From Planctobacterium marinum (GTDB lineage: Bacteria > Pseudomonadota > Gammaproteobacteria > Enterobacterales > Alteromonadaceae), in the NCBI RefSeq assembly GCF_020687805.1, contig NZ_JAJEWQ010000001.1:414875-478874 (forward strand): a stretch of 64,000 nucleotides of DNA, given 5' to 3'. Shown piece by piece: positions 38,629-48,640 of this stretch (its first letter is position 1; each line of letters starts with the position of its first letter). The position numbers were made by a program, and so were the translations under genes. Under the pieces are notes generated by a model, which did not search any database, was not told the origin of the DNA, and worked only from the letters and a program-made list of their open reading frames with translations.

Positions 38629-41085
38629 ATGAATCTATTAATATGGTTTTTTGCGCTGTTCGCTGCGTTAGCTGCTTGCAGTTATTTAAGAATTAAACTT
38701 TTCCAAACTACGCTGGCTGTCGGTGCTATTTTTATTGTCGGTACCATGCTCAATCTGGTTGGGGTTCTGGGATGGATAGCCTTTGCCGCCATTGCGATCC
38801 CTTTGAATTCAGCTTCACTGCGCAAGCAATACTTCACGGCGCCGGCGCTTAAAATGTACCGCAAAATTATGCCGGAAATGAGTAAAACTGAGCAAGATGC
38901 GATTGATGCCGGTACTGTTTGGTGGGATGGCGAGTTGTTTAGCGGTAGTCCAAACTGGGAAACCTTACACAACATTCCTCAGGCCAGATTGTCAGCGGAA
39001 GAGCAGGCTTTCCTTGACGGCCCGGTAGAAACCGTATGCGGAATGGTAGATGAGTGGCAGGTTAACCATGAACTGGCCGATCTGCCGCCAGAAGTATGGC
39101 AATACCTGAAAGACAATAAGTTCTTTGCCATGATCATCAAAAAAGAATTTGGTGGCCTGCAATTTTCTGCCTATGCGCAATCGCGCGTTTTACAAAAACT
39201 GTCAGGTGTAAGTACCGTATTAGCCAGTACTGTTGGTGTTCCAAATAGTCTGGGCCCAGGTGAACTATTGCAACACTATGGTACGGAGCAACAACAGCAG
39301 CAATATTTGCCGGCACTTGCCCGCGGCGAAGAAGTGCCCTGCTTTGCGCTGACCAGCCCGGAAGCAGGCTCCGATGCAGGGGCAATTCCTGACACAGGCG
39401 TCGTGTGCAAAGGTGAATGGAATGGCGAAGAGGTGATTGGAATGAAACTCACCTTTAATAAGCGCTATATAACGCTGGCTCCGGTAGCTACCGTGGTCGG
39501 TTTAGCATTTAAGCTGTACGATCCCGAAGGGTTAATTGGCGAAGAAAAAGACATCGGTATTACCTGTGCATTGATCCCATCCAACACGAAAGGGCTGGAT
39601 ATCGGCAATCGTCATTTTCCTTTGAATGTTCCATTTCAAAATGGCCCCATCCGAGGTGAAGACATTTTTGTTCCGCTGGATTACATCATTGGTGGAGTAA
39701 AAATGGCCGGACAAGGGTGGCGCATGTTAGTGGAGTGTTTATCGGTTGGCCGTTGTATTACTTTGCCCTCCAATTCCACGGGTGGTGTAAAAACAATGGC
39801 TCTGGCCACAGGCGCCTATTCCCGTATCCGTCGCCAGTTCAAACTCCCTATCGGCAAAATGGAAGACATTGAAGAAATGCTTGGACGAATCGGGGGCAAT
39901 GCTTACCTGATGGACGCAGTGACCAGCATGTCGACAAAAGGTGTTGACCTGGGTGAAAAACCGTCTGTCATTTCAGCAATTTGTAAATATCACCTGACCG
40001 AGAAAATGCGTCAGTGTGTTATTGATGCAATGGATATTCACGGTGGTAAGGGCGTAATGTTAGGCCCCAACAATTATCTGGGCCGAGGCTATCAGGGTGC
40101 TCCTATCGCCATTACCGTTGAAGGTGCCAATATACTGACCCGCAACATGATGATTTATGGTCAGGGTGCGATGCGCTGCCATCCATTTGTTCTGAGTGAA
40201 ATCCACGCAGCTGCAATCGAAGACAAAAACCAGGCTATCGCAGAATTCGATAAAGCACTGTTCGGTCATATTGGATTTGCCATCAGTAACACGGTGCGCA
40301 GCAAGTGGTTGGGCTTTACAGCGGCGAAATTTATCAACGCCCCCTTCAAAGATGAAACCCGTCCTTACTACCAGTCACTGACGGCCTTTAGCGCGAATCT
40401 GGCAATGTTGTCGGATATTTGCATGGCAATGTTAGGTGGTGAACTGAAACGCAAAGAGCGCATTTCTGCGCGACTGGGAGATATTCTGAGTTATCTGTAT
40501 CTGGGCTCGGCTACCTTAAAACGCTTTGATGACGAAGGTCGTTTAAAAGAAGATCTTCCCTTCCTGCACTGGGCAATGCAAGATACCTTGCACAAAACCG
40601 AGGCAGCAATTATCGAGTTACTGGAAAACTTCCCCAGTAAAGCGGTTGGTCGGATTCTGAAGTTTATGATCATGCCCTGGGGTCGTCGCCACAACAAACC
40701 TTCAGATGCACTGGAACATAAAATCGCCCTGATTTTACAACAACCCGGTAGTGCCCGTTCTCGCCTGGGTCACGGTCAATTTTTAACGCCGACAGAACAC
40801 AACCCGATAGGCAAAATGGAACAGACCCTGAAAGACATACTGGAAGCCGAGCCACTGTTCGACAGAGTATGTAATGCCGCCAACGAAAAGCTGCCATTTA
40901 CACAGCTTGACCAGGTGGCCATCAAAGGGAGCGAACTGGGTGTGCTGAACGAACAGGAAGTGGCACTACTTAACCGCGCAGAAAAAGGTCGCCTGGAAGT
41001 GATCAATGTCGATGACTTTGAACCTGAAGCCCTGCGAGCCGGGGTAACCAAAACCAGCCGAAGAGGCAAAGCCAAAGCCGCTTAA
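38629..41085 (+). CDS. fadE: Acyl-CoA dehydrogenase FadE
   Basis: 818 residues (E. coli FadE 814). Hydrophobic N-terminal segments (about 1-20 and 28-55) anchor it in the membrane. The dehydrogenase core shows [18 protein letters not shown] and [18 protein letters not shown] ([15 protein letters not shown]) signatures, and FE-type C-terminal DUF1974 sequence follows. It performs the first oxidation of fatty-acid beta-oxidation. TAGGAG precedes the ATG by five bases. The operator upstream suggests repression by PsrA and induction by fatty acids or acyl-CoA. Confidence 0.95.
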   Translation: MNLLIWFFALFAALAACSYLRIKLFQTTLAVGAIFIVGTMLNLVGVLGWIAFAAIAIPLNSASLRKQYFTAPALKMYRKIMPEMSKTEQDAIDAGTVWWDGELFSGSPNWETLHNIPQARLSAEEQAFLDGPVETVCGMVDEWQVNHELADLPPEVWQYLKDNKFFAMIIKKEFGGLQFSAYAQSRVLQKLSGVSTVLASTVGVPNSLGPGELLQHYGTEQQQQQYLPALARGEEVPCFALTSPEAGSDAGAIPDTGVVCKGEWNGEEVIGMKLTFNKRYITLAPVATVVGLAFKLYDPEGLIGEEKDIGITCALIPSNTKGLDIGNRHFPLNVPFQNGPIRGEDIFVPLDYIIGGVKMAGQGWRMLVECLSVGRCITLPSNSTGGVKTMALATGAYSRIRRQFKLPIGKMEDIEEMLGRIGGNAYLMDAVTSMSTKGVDLGEKPSVISAICKYHLTEKMRQCVIDAMDIHGGKGVMLGPNNYLGRGYQGAPIAITVEGANILTRNMMIYGQGAMRCHPFVLSEIHAAAIEDKNQAIAEFDKALFGHIGFAISNTVRSKWLGFTAAKFINAPFKDETRPYYQSLTAFSANLAMLSDICMAMLGGELKRKERISARLGDILSYLYLGSATLKRFDDEGRLKEDLPFLHWAMQDTLHKTEAAIIELLENFPSKAVGRILKFMIMPWGRRHNKPSDALEHKIALILQQPGSARSRLGHGQFLTPTEHNPIGKMEQTLKDILEAEPLFDRVCNAANEKLPFTQLDQVAIKGSELGVLNEQEVALLNRAEKGRLEVINVDDFEPEALRAGVTKTSRRGKAKAA

Positions 41086-41104
41086 TTGCCTATTTGTACG
41101 ATTG

Positions 41105-41130
41105 AAACGGCCCTTAACGGGCCGTTTTTT
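41105..41130 (+). terminator. Terminator after fadE
   Basis: AAACGGCCC-TTAAC-GGGCCGTTT followed by more T residues, 20 bases after the fadE stop. Confidence 0.9.
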
Positions 41131-41276
41131 GTTGTCTGATTTACGCTTTTATTCTTCTTAATTCTAAAAAAACTTTTTAAATTATCTAAACTTAAGCGAT
41201 ACTGCTAGGATTTCAGTAGAGCAAACCGGTTAAAAAAGTTTGCTGATCCGAAACGCAATCACAACAAGGTGCCTTA

Positions 41277-43109
41277 ATGCGCGAAGAAGACTTTCCAGAT
41301 ACCAGAGACTTCGCCAAGATTTTGGTGGTAGATGATGACCAGATTAATCTGGAGACCATCTGTCATACATTGGAGTACTACGGCCATAATGTTTTTCCGG
41401 TTGAAGATGGGGAAACGGCATTAATGGCGGTTTTTGAGTTTCAGCCAGACCTGATCATTTTAGATATCAACATGCCAGGCATGAATGGGCTGGAAGTGTG
41501 TAAGCGACTTCAGACTGAACCCAGCACCAGCAAAATTCCAATTATTTTTCTCACCGGCAGCAAAACAGACATCAACAAAGCCTTTGAACTGGGCGGCGTT
41601 GACTATATTGTTAAACCCTTTAATACCCATGAAGTTTTGGCCCGGGTAAACGTGCATTTGCGCAATAGTTTGCTGCTCAATACGCTGGCGGATACCAACG
41701 CAGCGTTGGAGAAAATTACCAACAGCCTGGAAGAAAAAGTCAAAGAGCGCACGCGGGAATTAGCCCTGTCCAATCAGAAGCTCACTGAAGAAATTGCCGA
41801 GAGACAAAAGCTACAAAGCAAACTGGAACACCTTGCTAAATACGATATGACATCCAGCCTGCTCAACCGCATTTCAATGGAAGAACATCTGGATTTCAAA
41901 TTGCTTGAAAGCCAAATGCTGGAAGATTTTACCCTATTCTATCTGTACATGGACGTCGATCAGTTCAAAGTGATTAACGATACCTGTGGTCATGCCGCTG
42001 GCGACCAATTGATCCGCAATCTTTCAGCACTGCTAAAACGCATCGCCAATAACGACGAAATTGTGGCCCGTATGGGTGGCGATGAGTTTTCAATTATTTA
42101 CAACAGTCCGGACATCGAATCAGCTACCCGCCGCGCCGTTGAAATTCGCAAAGCCATCAACGACATGCACTTCGACTGGGAAAAAGAGCACCTGTTCGTT
42201 AATGTCAGTATGGGTCTGGTGGAACTCAATGCTGAATTTCAGGATGCAAACCATATCATGAGTGTTGCCGAACGCTTGTACTTCGAATCGAAGTCCCAGG
42301 GTGGCGGTGAGCTGCTAATATACGAACAAGAAAAAGAAACTGTAAACAACAATACCCGGGCTGTTCGCTGGGTGCCCGTTATCCAGCAAGCCATAGAGCA
42401 GAACAAATTCTCTTTGTTTGGTCAGGGTATTTACGCCACCCAAAAACAACAGTCTGCTAAATTTGAAGTACTGCTGCGAATGCAGAGTAGCGGCTCGGAA
42501 CTGATACAACCATCGCAATTTATCAGTATCGCCGAGCAATACCATTTGATATCAGCTATCGACCAAAAAGTCCTGGAAAAAACCTGTCAGATGATGGCAG
42601 ACTTCCCCAATTTTAAAGGGGAATTAGCACTCAATATTTCCGGTGAGTCTGTGTATAAAGCCAGTTTTGTTGATCAGGCTTACGATACGATTCAACGGTA
42701 TGACATCGATGCCAGTAAGCTGTGTTTTGAAATTAACGAATCATCGGCACTCACCAACCTCAACGCCACCCGTCGCTTTATTGAAAAGTTAAAACAACTG
42801 GGCTGCAAATTTGCTCTGGACGATTTCGGTACGGGCACATCTTCTTACGGATTTTTACGTGAGCTAGACGTTCAATATGTCAAAATAGACGGCAGCTTTA
42901 TTCACAAGATCGGTTCCGAAAAGATCAGCCGTATGATGGTAGAATCTATAGTGGCAATTGCCAGAGAGAATAACATGAGTGTTATTGCTGAGGCTGTGGA
43001 AACCGAATCCATGTTGAAAGTATTAAAAGAAATTGATGTGGATTACGCCCAGGGATTCCTGTTACACAAACCTGAAGCATTAGAAAATCTGATAAAAATG
43101 CCCCACTAA
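41277..43109 (+). CDS. Response regulator with GGDEF and EAL domains
   Basis: 610 residues. A receiver domain (about 12-130) has the phosphoacceptor D63 in LIILDINMPG and the acidic pair at 19-21. A coiled coil (about 140-190) links it to a GGDEF domain with an intact GGDEF at 267-271; no RxxD inhibition site lies five residues before it (NNDE is there). The EAL domain (about 360-605) has EVL at 397-399 in place of EAL, but the other phosphodiesterase residues (NIS, INE, DDFG, KID, EAVE) look present. It probably makes and/or breaks c-di-GMP under a phosphorelay; no histidine kinase is adjacent. Confidence 0.93.
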   Translation: MREEDFPDTRDFAKILVVDDDQINLETICHTLEYYGHNVFPVEDGETALMAVFEFQPDLIILDINMPGMNGLEVCKRLQTEPSTSKIPIIFLTGSKTDINKAFELGGVDYIVKPFNTHEVLARVNVHLRNSLLLNTLADTNAALEKITNSLEEKVKERTRELALSNQKLTEEIAERQKLQSKLEHLAKYDMTSSLLNRISMEEHLDFKLLESQMLEDFTLFYLYMDVDQFKVINDTCGHAAGDQLIRNLSALLKRIANNDEIVARMGGDEFSIIYNSPDIESATRRAVEIRKAINDMHFDWEKEHLFVNVSMGLVELNAEFQDANHIMSVAERLYFESKSQGGGELLIYEQEKETVNNNTRAVRWVPVIQQAIEQNKFSLFGQGIYATQKQQSAKFEVLLRMQSSGSELIQPSQFISIAEQYHLISAIDQKVLEKTCQMMADFPNFKGELALNISGESVYKASFVDQAYDTIQRYDIDASKLCFEINESSALTNLNATRRFIEKLKQLGCKFALDDFGTGTSSYGFLRELDVQYVKIDGSFIHKIGSEKISRMMVESIVAIARENNMSVIAEAVETESMLKVLKEIDVDYAQGFLLHKPEALENLIKMPH

Positions 43110-43131
43110 TGATTAACCTGAAGTGCCCTAA

Positions 43132-43725
43132 ATGAGTGATACAAACATTACCCAAAAGTTAGAGCAATATCATGAGTATTTCACGATAAAGCATGTCCTG
43201 AATGTAAATTTGCTGCCCGTAGAAGCCGGGTTTACAGTGCCGACATCTGAACAGTTGATTACCCATATGCCCTACGCTTTTCGCATGGCGGGTGAACTGG
43301 CGGAACTGGAAACCCGGGCGCTGAGACCTTTGCGACACCTGGGTGATCACGCACGGGAACTTGCTGAATTTCTCAATCATCAATCAAAAAAAATAGATTT
43401 GATGATGTCCTATATTCTGCATCAGCAAGATGATCAGGATAATCGATATAGTACTACAGAGTTCGGTGGCGCAGGTTTAACTGTCACCAGCAACAAAGAA
43501 ATGTTGCCCGGTGGCATATATCAACTTAAAATTTTCCTGGAAGAAGAAGCCGCAGCCGTATTTTGTTATGCGGAAGCGATCCTGTGTGAACCATTGGACG
43601 AAGATCAGTTCAAAATCGCGTTCATATACAACAGTATCCGCGAACAAGACCAGGAACTACTGGTACGCGCCAGTCTGCATTTACAAACAAAGCACCTTAA
43701 GAGTCGCACAGATAAAATCGAGTAA
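43132..43725 (+). CDS. PilZ-like protein with degenerate c-di-GMP site
   Basis: 197 residues. The N-terminal half is helical (LEQYHEYFTIKH, then ELAELETRALRPLRHLGDHARELAEFLNHQ); the C-terminal half resembles PilZ: STTEFGGAGLTVTS, then IREQDQELLVRASLHLQTK. The canonical RxxxR and DxSxxG residues are not preserved (EFGGAG), so direct c-di-GMP binding is doubtful. It follows the GGDEF/EAL gene by 22 bases in the same direction, suggesting a functional pair. Family call is tentative. Confidence 0.7.
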   Translation: MSDTNITQKLEQYHEYFTIKHVLNVNLLPVEAGFTVPTSEQLITHMPYAFRMAGELAELETRALRPLRHLGDHARELAEFLNHQSKKIDLMMSYILHQQDDQDNRYSTTEFGGAGLTVTSNKEMLPGGIYQLKIFLEEEAAAVFCYAEAILCEPLDEDQFKIAFIYNSIREQDQELLVRASLHLQTKHLKSRTDKIE

Positions 43726-43738
43726 TTAACTTTCTCCA

Positions 43739-46700
43739 ATGCAAAAAACTATTTTTTCCCCGGTATTCCCCAAAAAAGCAGGTGAACAACAACATTGGTG
43801 CAATCTTGCCGGAAGCTCATCCGCTCTGGCGATTGCAAATTGTGCTACAGAAAGCCAGAAGCGCGTTGTAGTTGTTACTTCTGACACTCCCGGCGCCTTA
43901 AAACTGGAACGCGAAATTCGCCATTTTTTAAAGCACACCAGTATCAACGTGTCTGTTTTCCCCGACTGGGAAACACTGGCTTATGACACGTTTTCGCCTC
44001 ATCAGGACATTATTTCACAACGCCTTGAAACCCTGTATGACCTGACGCAAAAAGGGCGCGATATCTATATTTTCCCGGTGACAACCATGCTGCAAAAAGT
44101 CGCGCCTGTTGAGTACCTGGGAAAATACGTTTTATTCCTCAAACAAGGTCAAACGCTGGATATCGAGGCATTCCGTAGCCGCCTCAACCGAGCCGGATAC
44201 AACGCAGTTAACCAGGTAATGGAGCATGGCGAATATTCGGTGCGCGGCAGTATTGTGGATCTGTTCCCCATGGGCACCCAACGTCCTTTGCGCCTGGATT
44301 TATTTGACGACGAAATTGAGAGCATTCGGGAGTTTGATCCAGATAGCCAACGCTCCGGAGAAAAGCGGGAATCCATTCGACTGTTACCCGCTCATGAATT
44401 CCCTATCAATAAACAAGGTATCGAACAGTTTAAGGAAAACTACAAACTAGCATTTGACGGCCATTATGGAAAAGGCTCCATTTTTCACGACGTCAGTTCC
44501 GGTGTTATGCCGGCAGGCATTGAATATTATCTGCCGTTGTTCTTTCAGCAAACTGCCAGTATTTTTGACTATATCAGCGACGATACTTTGTTCGTTACCC
44601 AGGGCAATATAACTCAGGCCATTGATTTTTTCCTGGCAGACGTAAATGAACGCTATGAACAACACCGTTGGGATCCCCTAAAACCCCTGCTCCCCCCACA
44701 ATCTCTGTTTTTTCGGGTGGAGGAACTCAATAGTTATCTGAAACAGTGGCCCAGAATAAATGTCAGAAGCGAACAGTCTGAACAAAAGTCCGGCAGCACT
44801 GAATATGCGATTGAAAAGCTCCCTGACATCGCCATTAATGCTCAGTCAAAGAGTCCTTACACGAAACTACAGGCACAACTCAAAGCGTGGCGTGACAGTG
44901 GTACAAAAGTACTGTTTTGTGCCGAAACAGCGGGCAGAAAAGAAGCCTTGCTGGAACTTTTACTGGAAGCGTCTGTAAAACCAAAACCTTTTGAGCATAC
45001 CGAAGCGTTTTTAACGGGTCATGCACAACTGGGGATTTGCGTGGGTTATGTTGATCACAGCTTTGTGATCCATGGCGCTGACGGTGCACTGGCTTTTATT
45101 ACAGAAACCGAACTGTTAGGTCACAAGGTCAGTCAACGCCGATTGCGAAAAAAACAGCAGCCAACTGATGAATCGGCGGTTATCAGAAATCTGGCAGAAT
45201 TACAGCCAGGCCAGCCTGTAGTGCACATTGAACATGGTGTTGGTCGTTATCTTGGCCTGCAAACCCTGGATGCCGGTGGGGTTACGACAGAGTACCTGAC
45301 TATTGAATATGCCAAACAGTCTAAATTGTATGTGCCGGTCGCTTCACTCCATTTGATCAGTCGCTATAGCGGCGGTGATGATCAGGCGCCATTGCACAAT
45401 CTCGGCACCGATACCTGGTCAAAGGCGCGCCAAAAAGCCGCAGAAAAAGTACGGGACGTAGCGGCGCAATTACTGGAAGTCTACGCCCAACGGGAAGCCA
45501 AACCTGGTCAGGCCTGTAAAATAGATTGGCAGGACTATCGCCAGTTCGCTGACAGCTTTCCCTTTGAAGAAACTGATGACCAACAGCAAGCCATCAATGC
45601 TGTAATCAACGATATGGGGTCTCCGAGAGCCATGGACCGACTGGTGTGTGGCGATGTGGGTTTCGGTAAAACAGAAGTTGCAATGCGAGCGGCGTTTATT
45701 GCCGCAAGCCAGGGCAAACAGGTGGCTGTTTTGGTCCCTACAACCCTGTTGGCACAACAGCATTTTGAAAATTTTCGTGATCGCATGAGCCAATGGCCAT
45801 TTCAGATAGAGGTGATGTCGCGCTTTAACAGCAGTAAAGAACAAAAACAGGTGTTGGCAGGATTAGCCGGGGGCAAAGTGGATATTGTCATCGGTACCCA
45901 CAAACTCATTCAAAAAGACATCAAGTTTGCCGACCTGGGTTTATTAATTATTGACGAAGAACACCGCTTTGGGGTGCAACAAAAAGAACGAATCAAGAGC
46001 CTACGTGCTGAAGTCGATATACTGACCCTCACTGCGACGCCGATTCCGCGAACACTAAATATGGCACTTAACGGCATGCGCGACCTGTCAATAATCGCCA
46101 CCCCACCGGCCAAGCGACTGGCGATTAAAACCTTTGTTAAACAACGCGATAAAGCACTGATACGCGAAGCTGTAATGCGGGAAATTTTGCGGGGTGGTCA
46201 GGTCTACTTTTTACACAATGAAGTGGAGACTATCGAAAAAACCGCCAGTGAAATTTCCGAAATAGTGCCGGAAGCCAAAGTCAGCGTTGCTCACGGACAA
46301 ATGCGTGAAAAAGAACTGGAACGCGTCATGTCTGACTTTTATCACCAACGATTTAACGTGTTGGTTTGTACCACAATAATCGAAACCGGCATCGATATCC
46401 CGTCTGCAAATACCATAATAATGGACCGGGCCGATCATTTAGGTCTGGCTCAGTTACATCAGCTCAGAGGCCGCGTCGGTCGTTCTCACCATCAGGCTTA
46501 TGCCTATATGTTGACGCCACACCCTAAACGCATGACCAAAGATGCCACCAAACGCCTGGAGGCTATTGCTCAGTCAGACAATTTGGGGGCCGGTTTTGAG
46601 TTGGCCACCCACGATCTTGAAATAAGGGGCGCGGGAGAATTGTTAGGAGAAGAACAATCTGGGCAGATTACTACCGTGGGCTTCAGCCTGTATATGGATA

Positions 46701-47218
46701 TGCTGGAAGAAGCGGTGGAGGCGCTGAAAGCTGGTAAAGAGCCATCATTAGATAACCTGATGGCACAACATACAGAAGTGGAGCTGCGCATCCCGACACT
46801 ATTGCCGGATGATTACATTGCAGACGTCAATGTGCGACTCTCCATGTACAAAAAAATCGCGTCCTGTAAAAAACGGGCGGATTTGAAGGAAATTCAGATT
46901 GAATTAATTGACCGGTTTGGCATGCTACCCGAAGCAACTAAGAACTTATTTAAAGTTCATGAGCTAAAACTGAGCGCTAAACAAATAGGTATTACAAAAA
47001 TCGATGCCAATGCACAAGGTGGTTTTGTTGAATTCAGTGAATCCACTAAGGTAGACCCAGGGTACATAATTCAACTGATACAAACTCGTCCCAACGTATT
47101 TCGCTTCGATGGACCACAAAAGTTGAAGTTTACCTCTGAAAAACCAGAAGCTACCAGGCGACTGGCTTTTATTGAAAACTTACTGACAGATTTTAATAAA
47201 CAGCAGAAAGTCGCCTAA
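43739..47218 (+). CDS. mfd: Transcription-repair coupling factor
   Basis: 1159 residues (E. coli 1148). UvrB-like N-terminal modules, an RNA-polymerase interaction domain (around 490-560, PVVHIEHGVGRYLGL), the RecG-like helicase with Walker A in CGDVGFGKTEVAMRAAF and the DEEH box in IDEEHRFGVQQKER, the TRG region RGRVGRSHHQAYAYML, and a C-terminal UvrA-masking domain. Mfd removes stalled RNA polymerase and recruits UvrA. It starts 13 bases after the PilZ-like gene. Confidence 0.97.
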   Translation: MQKTIFSPVFPKKAGEQQHWCNLAGSSSALAIANCATESQKRVVVVTSDTPGALKLEREIRHFLKHTSINVSVFPDWETLAYDTFSPHQDIISQRLETLYDLTQKGRDIYIFPVTTMLQKVAPVEYLGKYVLFLKQGQTLDIEAFRSRLNRAGYNAVNQVMEHGEYSVRGSIVDLFPMGTQRPLRLDLFDDEIESIREFDPDSQRSGEKRESIRLLPAHEFPINKQGIEQFKENYKLAFDGHYGKGSIFHDVSSGVMPAGIEYYLPLFFQQTASIFDYISDDTLFVTQGNITQAIDFFLADVNERYEQHRWDPLKPLLPPQSLFFRVEELNSYLKQWPRINVRSEQSEQKSGSTEYAIEKLPDIAINAQSKSPYTKLQAQLKAWRDSGTKVLFCAETAGRKEALLELLLEASVKPKPFEHTEAFLTGHAQLGICVGYVDHSFVIHGADGALAFITETELLGHKVSQRRLRKKQQPTDESAVIRNLAELQPGQPVVHIEHGVGRYLGLQTLDAGGVTTEYLTIEYAKQSKLYVPVASLHLISRYSGGDDQAPLHNLGTDTWSKARQKAAEKVRDVAAQLLEVYAQREAKPGQACKIDWQDYRQFADSFPFEETDDQQQAINAVINDMGSPRAMDRLVCGDVGFGKTEVAMRAAFIAASQGKQVAVLVPTTLLAQQHFENFRDRMSQWPFQIEVMSRFNSSKEQKQVLAGLAGGKVDIVIGTHKLIQKDIKFADLGLLIIDEEHRFGVQQKERIKSLRAEVDILTLTATPIPRTLNMALNGMRDLSIIATPPAKRLAIKTFVKQRDKALIREAVMREILRGGQVYFLHNEVETIEKTASEISEIVPEAKVSVAHGQMREKELERVMSDFYHQRFNVLVCTTIIETGIDIPSANTIIMDRADHLGLAQLHQLRGRVGRSHHQAYAYMLTPHPKRMTKDATKRLEAIAQSDNLGAGFELATHDLEIRGAGELLGEEQSGQITTVGFSLYMDMLEEAVEALKAGKEPSLDNLMAQHTEVELRIPTLLPDDYIADVNVRLSMYKKIASCKKRADLKEIQIELIDRFGMLPEATKNLFKVHELKLSAKQIGITKIDANAQGGFVEFSESTKVDPGYIIQLIQTRPNVFRFDGPQKLKFTSEKPEATRRLAFIENLLTDFNKQQKVA

Positions 47219-47265
47219 GGCTGATAACATAGTGTTTAAACGATAAATAACCAGGGAATTTCATT

Positions 47266-48627
47266 TTGCAGAAAGCAGCATTTTTTCTTAGCCTGATTGT
47301 TTTATTCGCTTTTACCTTCCCCCAGGTACAGGCTAATGAGACGTCAAATCCCTGGTGGTTTGAGGTTGAATTGATTCTGTTTGAACGAGATACCTCCCCG
47401 GAAACATTGGAAGAACAGTTTCCGCTGCAGGTTACACAGATTGATACTCAGGGTATGCGTGACTTTATCACAGAAACCCTGGTCCCTGATTTTGACTTTC
47501 TTCGCCAGGGAGCAAGCCTGTGCAACCAGGAAAACCAGGTTATCCCTTTTCCTGCACAAACCCGCCCCGTTGTCTTAACTGATGAGCCGCCGATTGCCAC
47601 CAGTTTACTGCAAAATGCCTTGTTGCATGACCCGGAATGGGTAACCTCTACCAGACCTTCTGAGCAATTTCAAAGTCAACTTGACCGCTTTTTTGAAGTC
47701 TCAGACGAAGACCTGGGTAAGCATCGGGACCACTCACAACCTGTGTTTGATCAATTTGACAACACCAGCATTAAATCGTCGTCACCGGAAATTAAACTTC
47801 CGGATTCTTTGTATTGCCAATGGCCAACAGAATTAACTGATTTTTACAGCGATGAAGCGTATGCGCTGCGTAATAACGTAAAATTGAGCACCGTTCCCGC
47901 AACGTTACAAGGTATTGAGTACCCCTTTGCAGATAAAGCCTACACCTTACCGAAACAGCTGTTACAACTGAAAACGCTCAAAACAGACATCAATCGCACC
48001 AGAGGCTTAAACGTATTGTTGCATACAGCCTGGCGACAAAATGTAATTGTAGGCAGAGACAATGCCCCCTGGTATCGCATTTATGCGGGTGAGAACTTTG
48101 GCCAGGAATACTATTACTCCGGTTTACCTAAGCGCCATCCTGAGGCTGAAGATCGCTTTCATAACCCTACCCTTTATGAACAAATTGCAGCGGTTCTGGC
48201 AGCACAAGACTATCAAAACATTGAGGAGAGCGAGTCTCCGGCAGCGCTTTTGGCGCTACAACAATCTAAGTTAAACGATGAAACATTGCCGGTCTGGACA
48301 GTAGATGGACGACTCAAGGTCTTCATTGAATATATTGGCCGCACGCCGTATCTGCATATAGACAGTGATTTAAACTTCAGAAAACCCGTGGTCATTGATT
48401 GGAGCAGCTTTAAACATCCTGTTGAGCAAGGGTTAGAGCCCTCATCAACAACCGCAAACAATCAACTGCCCCTGCAACCCAATTTTCTTCAGGCGTTTCA
48501 TTTCGATCAGTTACGCCGCATGATCAGCACAGAAATTCATTACTTTGACCACCCGATGTTTGGCATGGTAGTGCAAATCAGGCGCTACAACCGACCTGCA
48601 GCACCTGACGAGCAAATTGCGGAATGA
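47266..48627 (+). CDS. csiV: Peptidoglycan-binding protein CsiV
   Basis: 453 residues with a signal peptide (about 1-24). The start is TTG at 47266 with AGGGA eight bases upstream. The mature start NPWWFEVELILFERD and the later VWTVDGRLKVFIEYIGRTPYLHID fit CsiV, a periplasmic protein that binds peptidoglycan and activates PBP1a through LpoA in Vibrio cholerae. It follows mfd by 47 bases. No catalytic residues are expected. Confidence 0.88.
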   Translation: MQKAAFFLSLIVLFAFTFPQVQANETSNPWWFEVELILFERDTSPETLEEQFPLQVTQIDTQGMRDFITETLVPDFDFLRQGASLCNQENQVIPFPAQTRPVVLTDEPPIATSLLQNALLHDPEWVTSTRPSEQFQSQLDRFFEVSDEDLGKHRDHSQPVFDQFDNTSIKSSSPEIKLPDSLYCQWPTELTDFYSDEAYALRNNVKLSTVPATLQGIEYPFADKAYTLPKQLLQLKTLKTDINRTRGLNVLLHTAWRQNVIVGRDNAPWYRIYAGENFGQEYYYSGLPKRHPEAEDRFHNPTLYEQIAAVLAAQDYQNIEESESPAALLALQQSKLNDETLPVWTVDGRLKVFIEYIGRTPYLHIDSDLNFRKPVVIDWSSFKHPVEQGLEPSSTTANNQLPLQPNFLQAFHFDQLRRMISTEIHYFDHPMFGMVVQIRRYNRPAAPDEQIAE

Positions 48628-48640
48628 TTGCTCATCCGGT

